The notes beneath the pieces were generated by a model. That model made no database searches and was not told the origin of the DNA. It saw only the letters and a list, made by a program, of their open reading frames with translations. Positions 15,451-24,921 of a stretch of DNA of 64,000 bases are shown here, in pieces. The translations under genes were made by a program, and so were the position numbers. Origin of the DNA: Deinococcus sp. AB2017081 (GTDB taxonomy: Bacteria > Deinococcota > Deinococci > Deinococcales > Deinococcaceae). Each line of letters starts with the position of its first letter. Positions within the stretch are counted from its first letter, which is position 1. Location of the stretch: contig NZ_CP140098.1 of assembly GCF_034440735.1 (NCBI RefSeq), forward strand, positions 411,001-475,000, given 5' to 3'.

Positions 15451-15520
15451 GCCACACGGTGCAGAGCGTTCTGCCGGCTCCGGTGGTGGGGCACGGCCGA
15501 TCCGATCCTCCGGGCGGCGT

Positions 15521-17122
15521 GTGAGCAGCACGGCCTGCCCGGTGTGCGGGTCGCCCGTGGGAGCAGCGGACACCGTGTGCCGCACCTGCGGGGCCCCGCT
15601 CACGCCCGGCGCGGCGTCGGCCGCCGCCAAGGCGGTCACGGCGGCGCTGGCCCTGCCGGCGGGCTGCACGCTGGCGGGCGGGCAGTACGTCCTGAGCCGC
15701 GTGCTGGGGCGCGGCGGCTTCGGCATCACCTACGACGCGCAGGACGTGCGGCTGGGCCTGCGGGTGGCCGTCAAGGAACTGTTCGTGGACGGCTCGCAGC
15801 GGCGGGTGGCGGCCGTGATCCCACCGGGGAACCTCAGTCCGGCCGAATTTCAGGAGACCAAGCAGCGTTTCCTGGAAGAGGCCAAGGTGCTGGCCCGCTT
15901 CAACGATCCGGGCATCGTGCGGGTACTGAACTACTTCGAGGAGAACAGCACCGCGTATCTGGTGATGGAATTCCTGGAGGGCGAGACCCTGGGCGGCCTG
16001 ATCGAGAAGCGCGGCCCGCTGCCCCCGCAGGTCGCACTGGAGGTCGCCCGCTCGCTGGCGAAGACCCTGGAACACGTCCACGGCGCGGGTCTGCTTCACC
16101 GCGATATCAAGCCCGACAACGTCTTCCTGCACAAGACCGGGCGGATCGTGCTGATCGACTTCGGCTCGGTGCGGGCCTATGCGCCGGGCCGCACGGTCAG
16201 CCACACGCGGCTGGTCACGCCCGGCTACGCGCCGCTGGAGCAGTACGGCAACAGCGCCCGGTACGGCCCGTACACCGACATCTACTCGCTGGGAGCCACC
16301 CTGCACCACGCCCTGACCGGCCAGATGCCGCCCGCCGCGACCGACCTGATGCTGGGCACGCCGCTCCCGCCGCTGCCGGCGGGCACCCCCGCCCCGCTGC
16401 GCCGCGCCATCGAGAAGTCCATGGCCCTGCGCGTCGAGGAACGCCCCCAGACCGCCCGCGCCCTGGAAGAACTGCTGATCGGGCCGCCCCAGGCGACCGC
16501 CGCGCCGCGTCCTGCTCCAGCGCCGACGCAGACTGCACCCGCCCCGCAGCCCGCCCCGCGCCCCCAGCCGGCGCCGCAGCCGACGCCCGTGCCCCGTCCT
16601 CAACCTCAGCCGGCTCCGGCGGCCCGGCCTGCGCCGACGCCTGCCCCTGCCCCGCGCCCCACGCCAGCGCCCACTCCACCTCCGGCTCCGGTGGTGATGT
16701 CCAGCCCTACCCCGGCCCAGCCAGTCAAGGTCGCGCCGAAGCCGCCCGCCGCACCGCCTCCAGCGAACATCCCGCTGCCTCCGCGCCCTACGCCGCTGCC
16801 GCGCATCCTGCTGGTCGCGCTGTGCGTGGGGCTGGGGGGCGTGACCGGGCTGGTGCAGTTGCCCGCCCTGCTTCCGGCCATCGGGCAGCTCGGCACGCCG
16901 GGCCTGCTGGTCGCCGGGCTGATCGGCGCGGCGGCGGGCTTCGTGGCCGGGCAGGTGGCGTGGCTGGCGCTGCCGCTGGCGTTGCCGGCCGGCACGGCGG
17001 CGCTGGCCGTCCTGTACGCGAACGGCGCGGCGCTGCACTGGCCCACCGTCGCGGCGCTGGGGGTCATGGCGGCCGTCCTCTCGCTCTTCGTCCTGCGGCT
17101 GATCCGCCGCATTTCCTTCTGA
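15521..17122 (+). CDS. Zinc-ribbon serine/threonine protein kinase, membrane-anchored
   Basis: A 533-residue kinase starting at GTG. An N-terminal zinc ribbon has CxxC at residues 6-9 and 20-23. The kinase domain follows (about 53-310): glycine loop GRGGFG, the ATP lysine in VAVKEL (~85), catalytic HRDIKPDN (H193, D195, N200), DFGS (D213) and the activation/APE region TPGYAPLEQYG. A ~100-residue Pro/Ala-rich linker precedes three or four hydrophobic helices (~430-530), so the kinase faces the cytoplasm from a membrane anchor. All catalytic residues are intact. It sits 70 bp after the VWA gene and is probably co-transcribed. Confidence 0.93.
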   Translation: MSSTACPVCGSPVGAADTVCRTCGAPLTPGAASAAAKAVTAALALPAGCTLAGGQYVLSRVLGRGGFGITYDAQDVRLGLRVAVKELFVDGSQRRVAAVIPPGNLSPAEFQETKQRFLEEAKVLARFNDPGIVRVLNYFEENSTAYLVMEFLEGETLGGLIEKRGPLPPQVALEVARSLAKTLEHVHGAGLLHRDIKPDNVFLHKTGRIVLIDFGSVRAYAPGRTVSHTRLVTPGYAPLEQYGNSARYGPYTDIYSLGATLHHALTGQMPPAATDLMLGTPLPPLPAGTPAPLRRAIEKSMALRVEERPQTARALEELLIGPPQATAAPRPAPAPTQTAPAPQPAPRPQPAPQPTPVPRPQPQPAPAARPAPTPAPAPRPTPAPTPPPAPVVMSSPTPAQPVKVAPKPPAAPPPANIPLPPRPTPLPRILLVALCVGLGGVTGLVQLPALLPAIGQLGTPGLLVAGLIGAAAGFVAGQVAWLALPLALPAGTAALAVLYANGAALHWPTVAALGVMAAVLSLFVLRLIRRISF

Positions 17123-17163
17123 CCCGCTCCCGCTCTCCGCTTCTCGCCCCTGGAGGAACACCC

Positions 17164-17934
17164 ATGTCCATCACCTGCACCGTCTGCGGCACCGTCAATC
17201 CCGATGGCACCACCTACTGCGAGGGCTGCGGCGTCGAGCTGAGCGCCCCGCAGACCGCCGCGCCCACCCCGGCCGTCGAGAACGCGGCTCCCGCCACCAC
17301 CGACACCGGCCTGCCGGACATGCCCCTGCCCGAGACCGGCAGTGGGACGACCGAGATGCCCCTGGCCGCGGCCGAGATCCCCGCTGCACCGATGGACAGC
17401 GCCCCCGCCGACAGCCTCACTGACACCTCAGCCGACAGCGCTCCAGCCGCCGAGGCCACGCCCGCCCCGCTCCCCATGCAGGAGGCCGTGACCCCCGACG
17501 GCGACCTCACCCCGCCCGCCGCCCAGGACGGTGCAGGCCCCGTGCCCGTGGCCGCCGCCATGCCCGCTCCCACCGCCCCGGCCCCGTCGGACGCGCCCGC
17601 GAAGTTGGGCATCAAGAAGTACGGGGCACCCACGGGCGAGTTCATCCCACTCCAGGGCGAGCGGCTGGTCGTGGGGCGCTTCGACGCCTCCAGCGGGCCG
17701 GTGGACATCGACCTGACCGGCATGGGCGGCCAGGAGCACATCAGCCGACGCCACGCCGAGCTGTACCGCGAGAACGGGGCGTGGATGGTGCGCGACCTGG
17801 GCTCGACCAACGGCGTGTACGTCAAGAAGTCCGGCGAGAGTGCGTTCTCGCCCCGCCTTCAGGAACCGGCCGCGCTGGCGGACGGTGACGAGGTCGCGTT
17901 CGGGAACCTGATGCTGACCTTCCACCAGGGCTGA
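17164..17934 (+). CDS. Zinc-ribbon/FHA-domain phosphothreonine-binding protein
   Basis: A 256-residue protein with a zinc ribbon (cysteines 5, 8, 19, 22), a long acidic Ala/Pro/Thr-rich middle region and a C-terminal FHA domain (about 155-256). The FHA core shows LVVGRFD, the ligand-binding ISRRHAELY and DLGSTNGVYV. FHA domains bind phosphothreonine, so this is the likely substrate or reader of the neighbouring kinase; the Thr/Ser-rich middle could hold phosphosites. Its stop codon overlaps the start of the PP2C gene (TGATG), which implies coupled translation. Confidence 0.9.
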   Translation: MSITCTVCGTVNPDGTTYCEGCGVELSAPQTAAPTPAVENAAPATTDTGLPDMPLPETGSGTTEMPLAAAEIPAAPMDSAPADSLTDTSADSAPAAEATPAPLPMQEAVTPDGDLTPPAAQDGAGPVPVAAAMPAPTAPAPSDAPAKLGIKKYGAPTGEFIPLQGERLVVGRFDASSGPVDIDLTGMGGQEHISRRHAELYRENGAWMVRDLGSTNGVYVKKSGESAFSPRLQEPAALADGDEVAFGNLMLTFHQG

Positions 17935-19823
17935 TGACCACCCCGGACGACGCGGGAACGCCCGACTGGAACGACACGACCGCGACCCTGCGCGACCTGT
18001 TCGCGAAGAAGGACGCTGCCGGAGACGTGCAGGCCGCCGAGCCGGAGCTGAGCACCTTTGATCCCGGTGGCCCGGTGGCCGTGGTGGATGGGGATGCCGT
18101 GCTGGAGGCAGATGGGCGGGATGCGGCGGCACAGGCTGAACCGGCCGAATCTCCGATTTCTGTGAACGGCACGCCGGAGCCGGGAGCCGACGACCTTCTG
18201 ACAGCCAGCCCAGTCACGGAGACGTCATCTCCAGACGAGGGGGCGGTGTCCGTCGCCCCGGTAGAGCCTGCTGTGGTCGAGCCGCCGGCCGCTCCCGCCC
18301 AGCAGCCCGTGGCTGCGGCGATTCCAGAGCCCACCGCACCACCGCCCGCTCCCGCCGCCATGCCGTCCGGCGTCTCGGACGATCTGGAGGAGGAGGTCTA
18401 CGCGCCCAGTGCGCCGGTCTCCGGGCCGGTGGTGGGGGACGTGCTGGACGGCTACCACCTGAACGAGGAACTGGGGCGCGGGTGGTTCGTCGCCAGTCCG
18501 GTGGGCAGCGGGCCGAGCGTGGACGTCTACGCCCGACCGGAACCGCTGTGGGCCACGGCCCAGGCCCACCGGGCGCTGCCCCGCTTCACCCGGTCGGGAG
18601 CGCTGCACGTGCTGGAGCCGGTGGCGGGCGAGCCGATCGCCGCGCCGCTGGCAGTGCCGACCGCCCTGGCCTCCCTGCGCGAGCTGACTCAGCTGCTGTT
18701 CGCACTGGAGCGGCAGGGGCTGGTGGTCGTGGATCTCGACCCGGACGCGCCGCGCGTGACGCCGCAGGGCGTGCGCCTGCGCTTTCCGCCCCGGCTGGCG
18801 CGCGTGGGCGACGTGCCCCAGGTCGCCGTGCGCGAGGGCATCACGCCGCCCGAGGTGCTGGCGGGCCAGCCCGCCGACCCACGCAGCGGCGTGGCGGTGC
18901 TGGGAGCGCTGCTGTACCGCTGGCTGACCGGGCGCACCCTCCCGCCGGAAGGCGCCTCGGACGCGGTGCTGGGGGCCATGACCGTGGGCGGGGTGCCGCA
19001 GCTGCTGCGCGGGATGCTGGGGCCACCGGAGGAACGCCTGACCCCGGCCGGCGTCCTCGCCACCCTGAAGACCCTGACCGCGCCGCCCCTTCCGGCGTAC
19101 CACGTGGCGGCAGCGACCGACGTGGGCCTGAACCCGGAGCGGCCCACCAACGAGGACAGCTACGGCTTCACGTGGCGGCAGCTCGGTCTGCACGGTGCGT
19201 CCGAACTCGTGCTGCGGGCCTGCGTGTCCGATGGCATGGGCGGCATGGCGGCGGGCGAGGTCGCCAGCGCGGCGGCGGTGCGGGGTTTCCTGGGTTCGGA
19301 GCGCTCTACCCTGCCCGAGATGGTCTGGGACGCGAACGCCGCCGTCCTGACCGCCATGGCCGGGCGCGACGGCGGCTGCACCATCAGCGGGGTCGAACTG
19401 CGCGGCGCGGCGCTGCACCTGGGCCACGTGGGCGACACCCGTGCGTATCTGCGCCAGGGCGGCGCGGTGCGGCAGCTGAGCCGCGACCACTCGTATGTGG
19501 CGGCCATGGTCGCCTCGGGCCAGATGACACCCGAGGAGGCGCAGGTCAGCCCCGAGCGCAACAAGGTGCTGCGGTCGCTGGGCAGCCTGCGCGTGCCGCA
19601 GGAGAACTACGTGCAGACGCTGGACGAGCCGCTGACACTCGTGCCGGGCGACCGCGTGCTGCTCGTCAGCGACGGCGTGTGGGGCGAGGTGCCGGACGCG
19701 GAGCTGTTCCCGCTGCTGGATACGTTGCCGGTACAGGAACTCGTCGACCGCCTGATCGCCCTGGCGCTGGCGTCGGGCGCACCGGACAATGCGACGGCCC
19801 TGGTGATCGAACGGGTGCGCTGA
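17934..19823 (+). CDS. Pseudokinase-PP2C phosphatase fusion
   Basis: A 629-residue protein. Residues 1-165 are acidic and low in complexity. Residues ~170-380 look like a protein kinase fold that has lost its catalysis: a glycine-loop remnant (LGRGWF), no HRD or DFG, but a recognisable C-lobe (PPEVLAG ... VLGALLYRWLTGRTLPPE). The C-terminus (about 390-629) is a PP2C phosphatase with the metal-binding NEDSYGF, SDGMGGMAAGE, GHVGDTRAYL, SDGVWGE and PDNATALV motifs, all intact. It should dephosphorylate Ser/Thr in targets of the upstream kinase. Translation is probably coupled to the FHA gene. Confidence 0.88.
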   Translation: MTTPDDAGTPDWNDTTATLRDLFAKKDAAGDVQAAEPELSTFDPGGPVAVVDGDAVLEADGRDAAAQAEPAESPISVNGTPEPGADDLLTASPVTETSSPDEGAVSVAPVEPAVVEPPAAPAQQPVAAAIPEPTAPPPAPAAMPSGVSDDLEEEVYAPSAPVSGPVVGDVLDGYHLNEELGRGWFVASPVGSGPSVDVYARPEPLWATAQAHRALPRFTRSGALHVLEPVAGEPIAAPLAVPTALASLRELTQLLFALERQGLVVVDLDPDAPRVTPQGVRLRFPPRLARVGDVPQVAVREGITPPEVLAGQPADPRSGVAVLGALLYRWLTGRTLPPEGASDAVLGAMTVGGVPQLLRGMLGPPEERLTPAGVLATLKTLTAPPLPAYHVAAATDVGLNPERPTNEDSYGFTWRQLGLHGASELVLRACVSDGMGGMAAGEVASAAAVRGFLGSERSTLPEMVWDANAAVLTAMAGRDGGCTISGVELRGAALHLGHVGDTRAYLRQGGAVRQLSRDHSYVAAMVASGQMTPEEAQVSPERNKVLRSLGSLRVPQENYVQTLDEPLTLVPGDRVLLVSDGVWGEVPDAELFPLLDTLPVQELVDRLIALALASGAPDNATALVIERVR

Positions 19824-19829
19824 GCCCCG

Positions 19830-20297
19830 TTACGGCCCGCGCGTCAGGGTGCAGGTGCCCAGGCGCAGTTCGCGGCGGGCCGCGTCCCGGTCGGCGGGGG
19901 TGCGGGCCACGCCACTCAGCGCCAGCGCGGCCTCCAGCCGGGCGGGCAACTCGGACAGCGTGCCGGTGGCGAGGACGCCCGACAGCACCGGGGCGTCCAG
20001 GGGGCCAGCCACCACGCAGGCCAGGCCCAGACCGCCGGCACGGGCATCCAGCAGATCCAGGGCGACCAGGGTGCGCCGGGCCGTGTCCAGCAGCAGCACG
20101 CCCCGGTCGGCGCGGTAGGTGGCCGGGGTGCCGGTGGGCGGCGCGGCGGTCAGGCGCAGGGTGGTGCGGAAGGTCTCACCGTCGGCGGTGGTGGCGCTCA
20201 GCGTCCAGGCCTGTCCCGGCTGCACCGGCTCGGCGTGGGCGACGCCACACGTCAGGGTCAGCAGGGCCAGCAGGCGCAGCGGGTGTGGGCTGGGCAT
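19830..20297 (-). CDS. Secreted protein of unknown function
   Basis: A 155-residue protein with a clear signal peptide (basic start, hydrophobic [12 protein letters not shown], then AHAEP as the likely cleavage site). The mature part is small, beta-rich by composition and has three cysteines. I do not recognise a family. The ATG at 20297 is supported by a TACGCT box 6 nt upstream (leaderless). It converges on the PP2C gene with only 6 bp between the two stops. Confidence 0.6.
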   Translation of the reverse strand: MPSPHPLRLLALLTLTCGVAHAEPVQPGQAWTLSATTADGETFRTTLRLTAAPPTGTPATYRADRGVLLLDTARRTLVALDLLDARAGGLGLACVVAGPLDAPVLSGVLATGTLSELPARLEAALALSGVARTPADRDAARRELRLGTCTLTRGP

Positions 20298-20339
20298 GCC
20301 GGGAGCGTAGCGCGGCCAGAGCACGGTACGCTCTGGGTC

Positions 20340-20741
20340 ATGAATGCCAAGGGTGACCTGATCGCGCGGCTGGCGGCCCAGGGCCTCGGTGCCCCGGTCT
20401 TCGAGGCGCTGCCCAGCGGCCCGCCCCATGACCTGACCTTCCACGCGCGGGTGCTCGTGGGTGGCCAGCCGCTGGGCACGGGCGGTCAGGCCCGCAGCAA
20501 GAAGGACGCCGAGCGGGCCGCTGCCGAGGCCGCCCTGCGGGTGTTGGACGGCGTGCCGGACGACGCCGGAACCGCCCCCCGTGGCCGCTGGCCGGTCTAC
20601 GCCGCCGTGCTGGCCCAGGCACTGGACGCCGCCGTGGACCTCTGCCCCGAGGACGCCACGCTGGACGAGGTGCGCGCCGAGGCTGCCCGGCTGTACCGCG
20701 ACCTCCTGACCGAACTGGGTCACGGGCCGGAAGGCGGGTGA
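20340..20741 (+). CDS. Stand-alone double-stranded RNA-binding domain protein
   Basis: A 133-residue protein. Residues ~1-70 fit a dsRNA-binding domain, ending in the diagnostic [19 protein letters not shown] helix that contacts RNA in the family. The rest is helical ([11 protein letters not shown] ... [14 protein letters not shown]) and unrecognised. No RNase III catalytic domain is attached. A TACGCT box 7 nt before the ATG indicates leaderless expression, and the promoter lies back to back with that of the secreted protein at 20297. RNA target unknown. Confidence 0.7.
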   Translation: MNAKGDLIARLAAQGLGAPVFEALPSGPPHDLTFHARVLVGGQPLGTGGQARSKKDAERAAAEAALRVLDGVPDDAGTAPRGRWPVYAAVLAQALDAAVDLCPEDATLDEVRAEAARLYRDLLTELGHGPEGG

Positions 20742-20811
20742 AGGTGCGGCCGTGCCTGCCGCGTGTACATGACGCGGGCACACCGGGCCCCCGGTGCACG
20801 ACACTGGGCGC

Positions 20812-21480
20812 ATGAAGGATTCCTGGCCCTGGCGACCCTCGGGCGTGCTGTTCGACATGGACGGCGTGCTCACCGCGAACAACCACCACCACCGGCAGGC
20901 GTGGTCGGAGACGGCCCGCAGCGTGCTGAACCTGCACCTGACCGAGGAGGATCTGGACACCAAGGTCGATGGTGGCCGCAACCCCGAGATCATCGAGCGC
21001 CTGACCGGCAGCTACCCCGATGCCGTGCTCGCCGCCAGATTCGAGGACGCCAAGGAGGGCCGCTACCGCGAACTGGCCGCCGGTGCCCTGATCGAGGTGG
21101 CGGGCCTGAGCGCGTATCTGGACGCCCTGGACGCGCGGGGCATTCCGTTCTCGCTCGTGACCAGCGCGGGCCTGCCCAACGTCGCCTTCGGGATGGAACA
21201 GCTGGGCTTCGGCCAGCGCTTCGTGACCCGTGTGACCGGCGAGGACGTGTCACGCGGCAAGCCGCACCCCGAACCCTTCCTGCTGGGTGCGGCCCGGCTG
21301 GGCCTGGACGCCGCCGACTGCCTGGCCCACGAGGACGCCGTCAACGGCGTGCGCAGCGCCGCCGGAGCCGGCTGCCGGGTGGTGGCGCTCACGACCACCG
21401 CCCCCGGAGCGGCGCTGCTGGAGGCCGGCGCGTCGCTGGCCGTGCCGGACTTCACCGGCTGGGCCGCGTGGCTGGCATAG
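20812..21480 (+). CDS. HAD-superfamily hydrolase, beta-phosphoglucomutase-like
   Basis: A 222-residue HAD-fold enzyme. Motif I is LFDMDGVL with the two aspartates; the small cap domain follows; motif II is SLVTSAG; the motif III lysine is in GKPHPEPF; motif IV is [11 protein letters not shown]. This pattern fits the beta-phosphoglucomutase/phosphatase subfamily, so sugar phosphates are likely substrates but the exact one cannot be told. A GACACT box 6 nt before ATG 20812 makes it leaderless, and it is followed 4 bp later by the YraN gene. Confidence 0.85.
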   Translation: MKDSWPWRPSGVLFDMDGVLTANNHHHRQAWSETARSVLNLHLTEEDLDTKVDGGRNPEIIERLTGSYPDAVLAARFEDAKEGRYRELAAGALIEVAGLSAYLDALDARGIPFSLVTSAGLPNVAFGMEQLGFGQRFVTRVTGEDVSRGKPHPEPFLLGAARLGLDAADCLAHEDAVNGVRSAAGAGCRVVALTTTAPGAALLEAGASLAVPDFTGWAAWLA

Positions 21481-21484
21481 ATCC

Positions 21485-21826
21485 ATGAAGGGCGCAGACG
21501 CGGAAGACCGGGCCGAGGCTCACCTGCGTGCCCTGGGGCGCGAGATCGTGGCCCGCAACTACCGCATTCCGGGCGGCGAGATCGATCTGGTCACCCGCGA
21601 CGGCGACGTGCTGGTGTTCACAGAGGTGCGGCAGCGCCGGCAGGAGACCCACGGCAGCGCCGCCGAGTCCGTCACGCCGCGCAAGCTCGCGCTGATGCGC
21701 CGCGCCGCCCTGACCTATCTGGTGCGCGAACTGGGCCGCGACGACGTGCCGTGCCGGCTGGAGGTGCTCGCCATCGACGGGGCCGCCGACTCGGGCACCA
21801 TCACGCTCATTCCGCTCGACGGCTGA
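21485..21826 (+). CDS. YraN/UPF0102 family, endonuclease-like
   Basis: A 113-residue protein with the YraN core: RDAEDRA-like start, [20 protein letters not shown] and [15 protein letters not shown]...EVRQR keeps the restriction-endonuclease-fold active residues (E, D, E-x-K/R), although lysine is replaced by arginine in the last position. The family is thought to act on Holliday-junction or recombination intermediates, but its role is not firmly established. It starts 4 bp after the HAD gene, so the two probably share an mRNA. Confidence 0.85.
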   Translation: MKGADAEDRAEAHLRALGREIVARNYRIPGGEIDLVTRDGDVLVFTEVRQRRQETHGSAAESVTPRKLALMRRAALTYLVRELGRDDVPCRLEVLAIDGAADSGTITLIPLDG

Positions 21827-21888
21827 ACCGGTACCCGCTCCATGCTGTCCTCACCGCGCCGCGCCGTGGCCTCTCTACACTGCCCTCC

Positions 21889-22092
21889 ATGACCGAGGCG
21901 CACCGACAGCGTGAAAAGCCCTGCGCCCGCTGCGGCCAGCCCGGACCGGTGATGTACCGCGTGGTGCGCCGCGAGGCCGAGAGCTGGATCTTCCTGTGCC
22001 CGCCCTGCCGACACGCCGAGGCCGAGAACAACCCCGAGTACCGCTACGGCGGCACCTGGAAGGCAACCAAGGGGCGTGGCGGGTCTGCGTAG
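21889..22092 (+). CDS. Small zinc-ribbon protein
   Basis: A 67-residue protein with two CxxC pairs (CARCGQPG near residue 12 and CPPCRHAE near 38) that can form a zinc ribbon, and a basic C-terminus (GTWKATKGRG). A TACACT box with a 7-nt spacer precedes the ATG, the leaderless pattern used across this window. It is followed at once by repeat unit D at 22093-22240. Function unknown; a role in nucleic-acid or protein binding would be typical but is not shown. Confidence 0.65.
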   Translation: MTEAHRQREKPCARCGQPGPVMYRVVRREAESWIFLCPPCRHAEAENNPEYRYGGTWKATKGRGGSA

Positions 22093-22240
22093 GGATCAAA
22101 ACAAAAAACCCGCCCTTCTCGGACGGTGATAGGGAAAATATAGCGTGGTATGCAGCGGAGGTCAAGCGCTGCGTCCCGATCTGAAAATATTCGGCTGAGA
22201 CGTGGTTGCGGTGCCCTTTGCTAGAGCCTGCTGTGCATAG
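22093..22240 (-). repeat. Promoter-hairpin repeat unit D
   Basis: This is a dispersed copy of the units at 56.4-56.9 kb. On the minus strand it has TTGACC, 17 bp, TATATT, then a GC-rich hairpin (arms CCGTCC and GGGCGG, with one G-U pair) followed by six T. A CTATGCA box lies 68 nt upstream of the -35. The hairpin-end boundary is approximate. It lies between two convergent genes, and its right end forms the last codons of the membrane protein gene at 22221. Confidence 0.7.
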
Positions 22241-22571
22241 CCCCGTCTGATGCCCTGCGGATGACCTCCAGCCAGTTCACGGCAACGTACAGGGGCAGGA
22301 CGGCCAGCGCCGTCGAGACGACGCCAAGCAGAACCGTTTCCAGGGTGGACAGGAAGGTGCCGCCGACTCCCCCCACCAGCAGGCCGACCAGACTGGTGCG
22401 GAAGATTACCAGCGGCAGGAGCGAGGTCAGCAACACGGCCGCCAGCACGCCCCACATGGCCCGCATCCCCAGGTCGCGGCGACCGACCCACACCCCGTAG
22501 GCGAGGATCAGTGCCGCAGCCAGCACGCCGAAGCCCGAGCCCAGGTTTCCCAGATTGACGGTGGAATTCAT
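22221..22571 (-). CDS. Small integral membrane protein
   Basis: A 116-residue protein with three or four hydrophobic helices (FGVLAAALILAYGVWVG, MWGVLAAVLLTSLLPLVIF, a glycine-rich GLLVGGVGGTFLS and VVSTALAVLPLYVAVNW). No family is recognised. The final residues (MHSRL) are encoded by the CTATGCA end of repeat unit D, so the C-terminus may have been altered by that element. A TACCTT box 5 nt before the ATG suggests a leaderless start. Confidence 0.6.
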   Translation of the reverse strand: MNSTVNLGNLGSGFGVLAAALILAYGVWVGRRDLGMRAMWGVLAAVLLTSLLPLVIFRTSLVGLLVGGVGGTFLSTLETVLLGVVSTALAVLPLYVAVNWLEVIRRASDGAMHSRL

Positions 22572-22657
22572 ACCTGAAGGTAGCCTGGACGCGCTCCAGA
22601 AGTGAATGCACATGAGGCGGCACCGTGACAGCGCCGCCCCTCTCGCCTTCCCTGCCC

Positions 22658-24049
<1,392 letters not shown>

Positions 24050-24103
24050 AGCACTTCAGTGTAGGCCGCGCGGCGTGTCACACAGCGGGGAACGCGGGGA
24101 ACG

Positions 24104-24718
24104 TCACACCGTCGCGCGCTGGCGATGGCGCTGCGCCTTGGCGCGGTTGCCGCAGTCCTCCATGCTGCACCAGCGGCGACGTCCGGCCTTGCTGGTGTCC
24201 AGAAACAGCCAGCCGCAGCCGCGGTCGTCGGCGCACTGCCGCACGCGCTCCAGCGGGCCGCCGGTCAGCAGGTCGGCGGCGTCCAGCGCCACGGGCCACC
24301 ACACGCGGTTCAGGTCGTCGCCGGGAGCGTCCCACGTCAGGGTGAATCGGTGGCCATCCGGCACGAGGCGCTGGTGCCGGGCGGCCTCCAGCCGGGCGGT
24401 GTCCAGGGCTCCTAAATCCTCGGGGAGCGGGGAGTGGCCGTGGCTGAGCGCCGAAAAGACACGGTAGATGACCTCCCGCAGCGCACGGGCGCGGGCCAGC
24501 AGCGCGGCGGCGCGGCGGGGATGGGCCGCTGCGTGGGCGTGGAGCGCCGCCGCCGTGGTGGCATCGAGGGCCCCGGCCTCGGCGGCCCAGCGGATCACGT
24601 CGGCGGGCGTGTGAACCCGTTCGCCGGGATGGTCGGTGTCGTGCCAGTCCACGGTGTTCGCGAAGTCCAGGCACAGCCGCTCGGCCAGGAACGAGAACGC
24701 GGCAGCGGGCGCGGTCAT
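24104..24718 (-). CDS. CGNR zinc-finger (ABATE-domain) regulator
   Basis: A 204-residue protein. The C-terminal zinc finger reads CGWLFLDTSK, then WCSMEDCGNRAKAQRH, which is the CGNR motif. The N-terminal ~150 residues match the ABATE/PF07336-type helical domain (LCLDFANTVDWH). Proteins of this kind are thought to be stress-responsive transcriptional regulators, but no target is known. Leaderless: TACAGT with a 6-nt spacer before the ATG. Confidence 0.8.
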   Translation of the reverse strand: MTAPAAAFSFLAERLCLDFANTVDWHDTDHPGERVHTPADVIRWAAEAGALDATTAAALHAHAAAHPRRAAALLARARALREVIYRVFSALSHGHSPLPEDLGALDTARLEAARHQRLVPDGHRFTLTWDAPGDDLNRVWWPVALDAADLLTGGPLERVRQCADDRGCGWLFLDTSKAGRRRWCSMEDCGNRAKAQRHRQRATV

Positions 24719-24837
24719 GCCTCCACTGTACCGACCATGCGGGTGAACGAAGGCGCAATGGCGGACAATCCGCCTCCGTCGTAACCTCAGAAGACATCTT
24801 TAAGGGTTATGGTCACGATCAGTGCCAGGAGGAGTCC

Positions 24838-24921
24838 ATGCCAGATCAGCCGAGTGCCATTCCGACGACCCCGGCGCCCACCACCGACACGGCCACGCAG
24901 CTCCGGACGGCCGCTCCATGA
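24838..24921 (+). CDS. Putative 27-residue leader peptide of the MFS gene
   Basis: A short frame (MPDQPSAIPTTPAPTTDT...) starts with a strong ribosome site (AGGAGGAG) and ends with a TGA that overlaps the MFS start as ATGA. The peptide is Pro/Thr/Ala-rich, with no hydrophobic segment. This layout suggests translation of the MFS gene is coupled to, or regulated by, the leader. The alternative is that the MFS gene starts upstream in its own frame at 24822, but no good ribosome site supports that. Confidence 0.45.
   Translation: MPDQPSAIPTTPAPTTDTATQLRTAAP

Noticed and set aside
14068..19823. A tellurium-resistance operon
   Set aside because: The VWA, kinase and PP2C types fit TerY-P partners but no terC/terD-like gene is present in the window.
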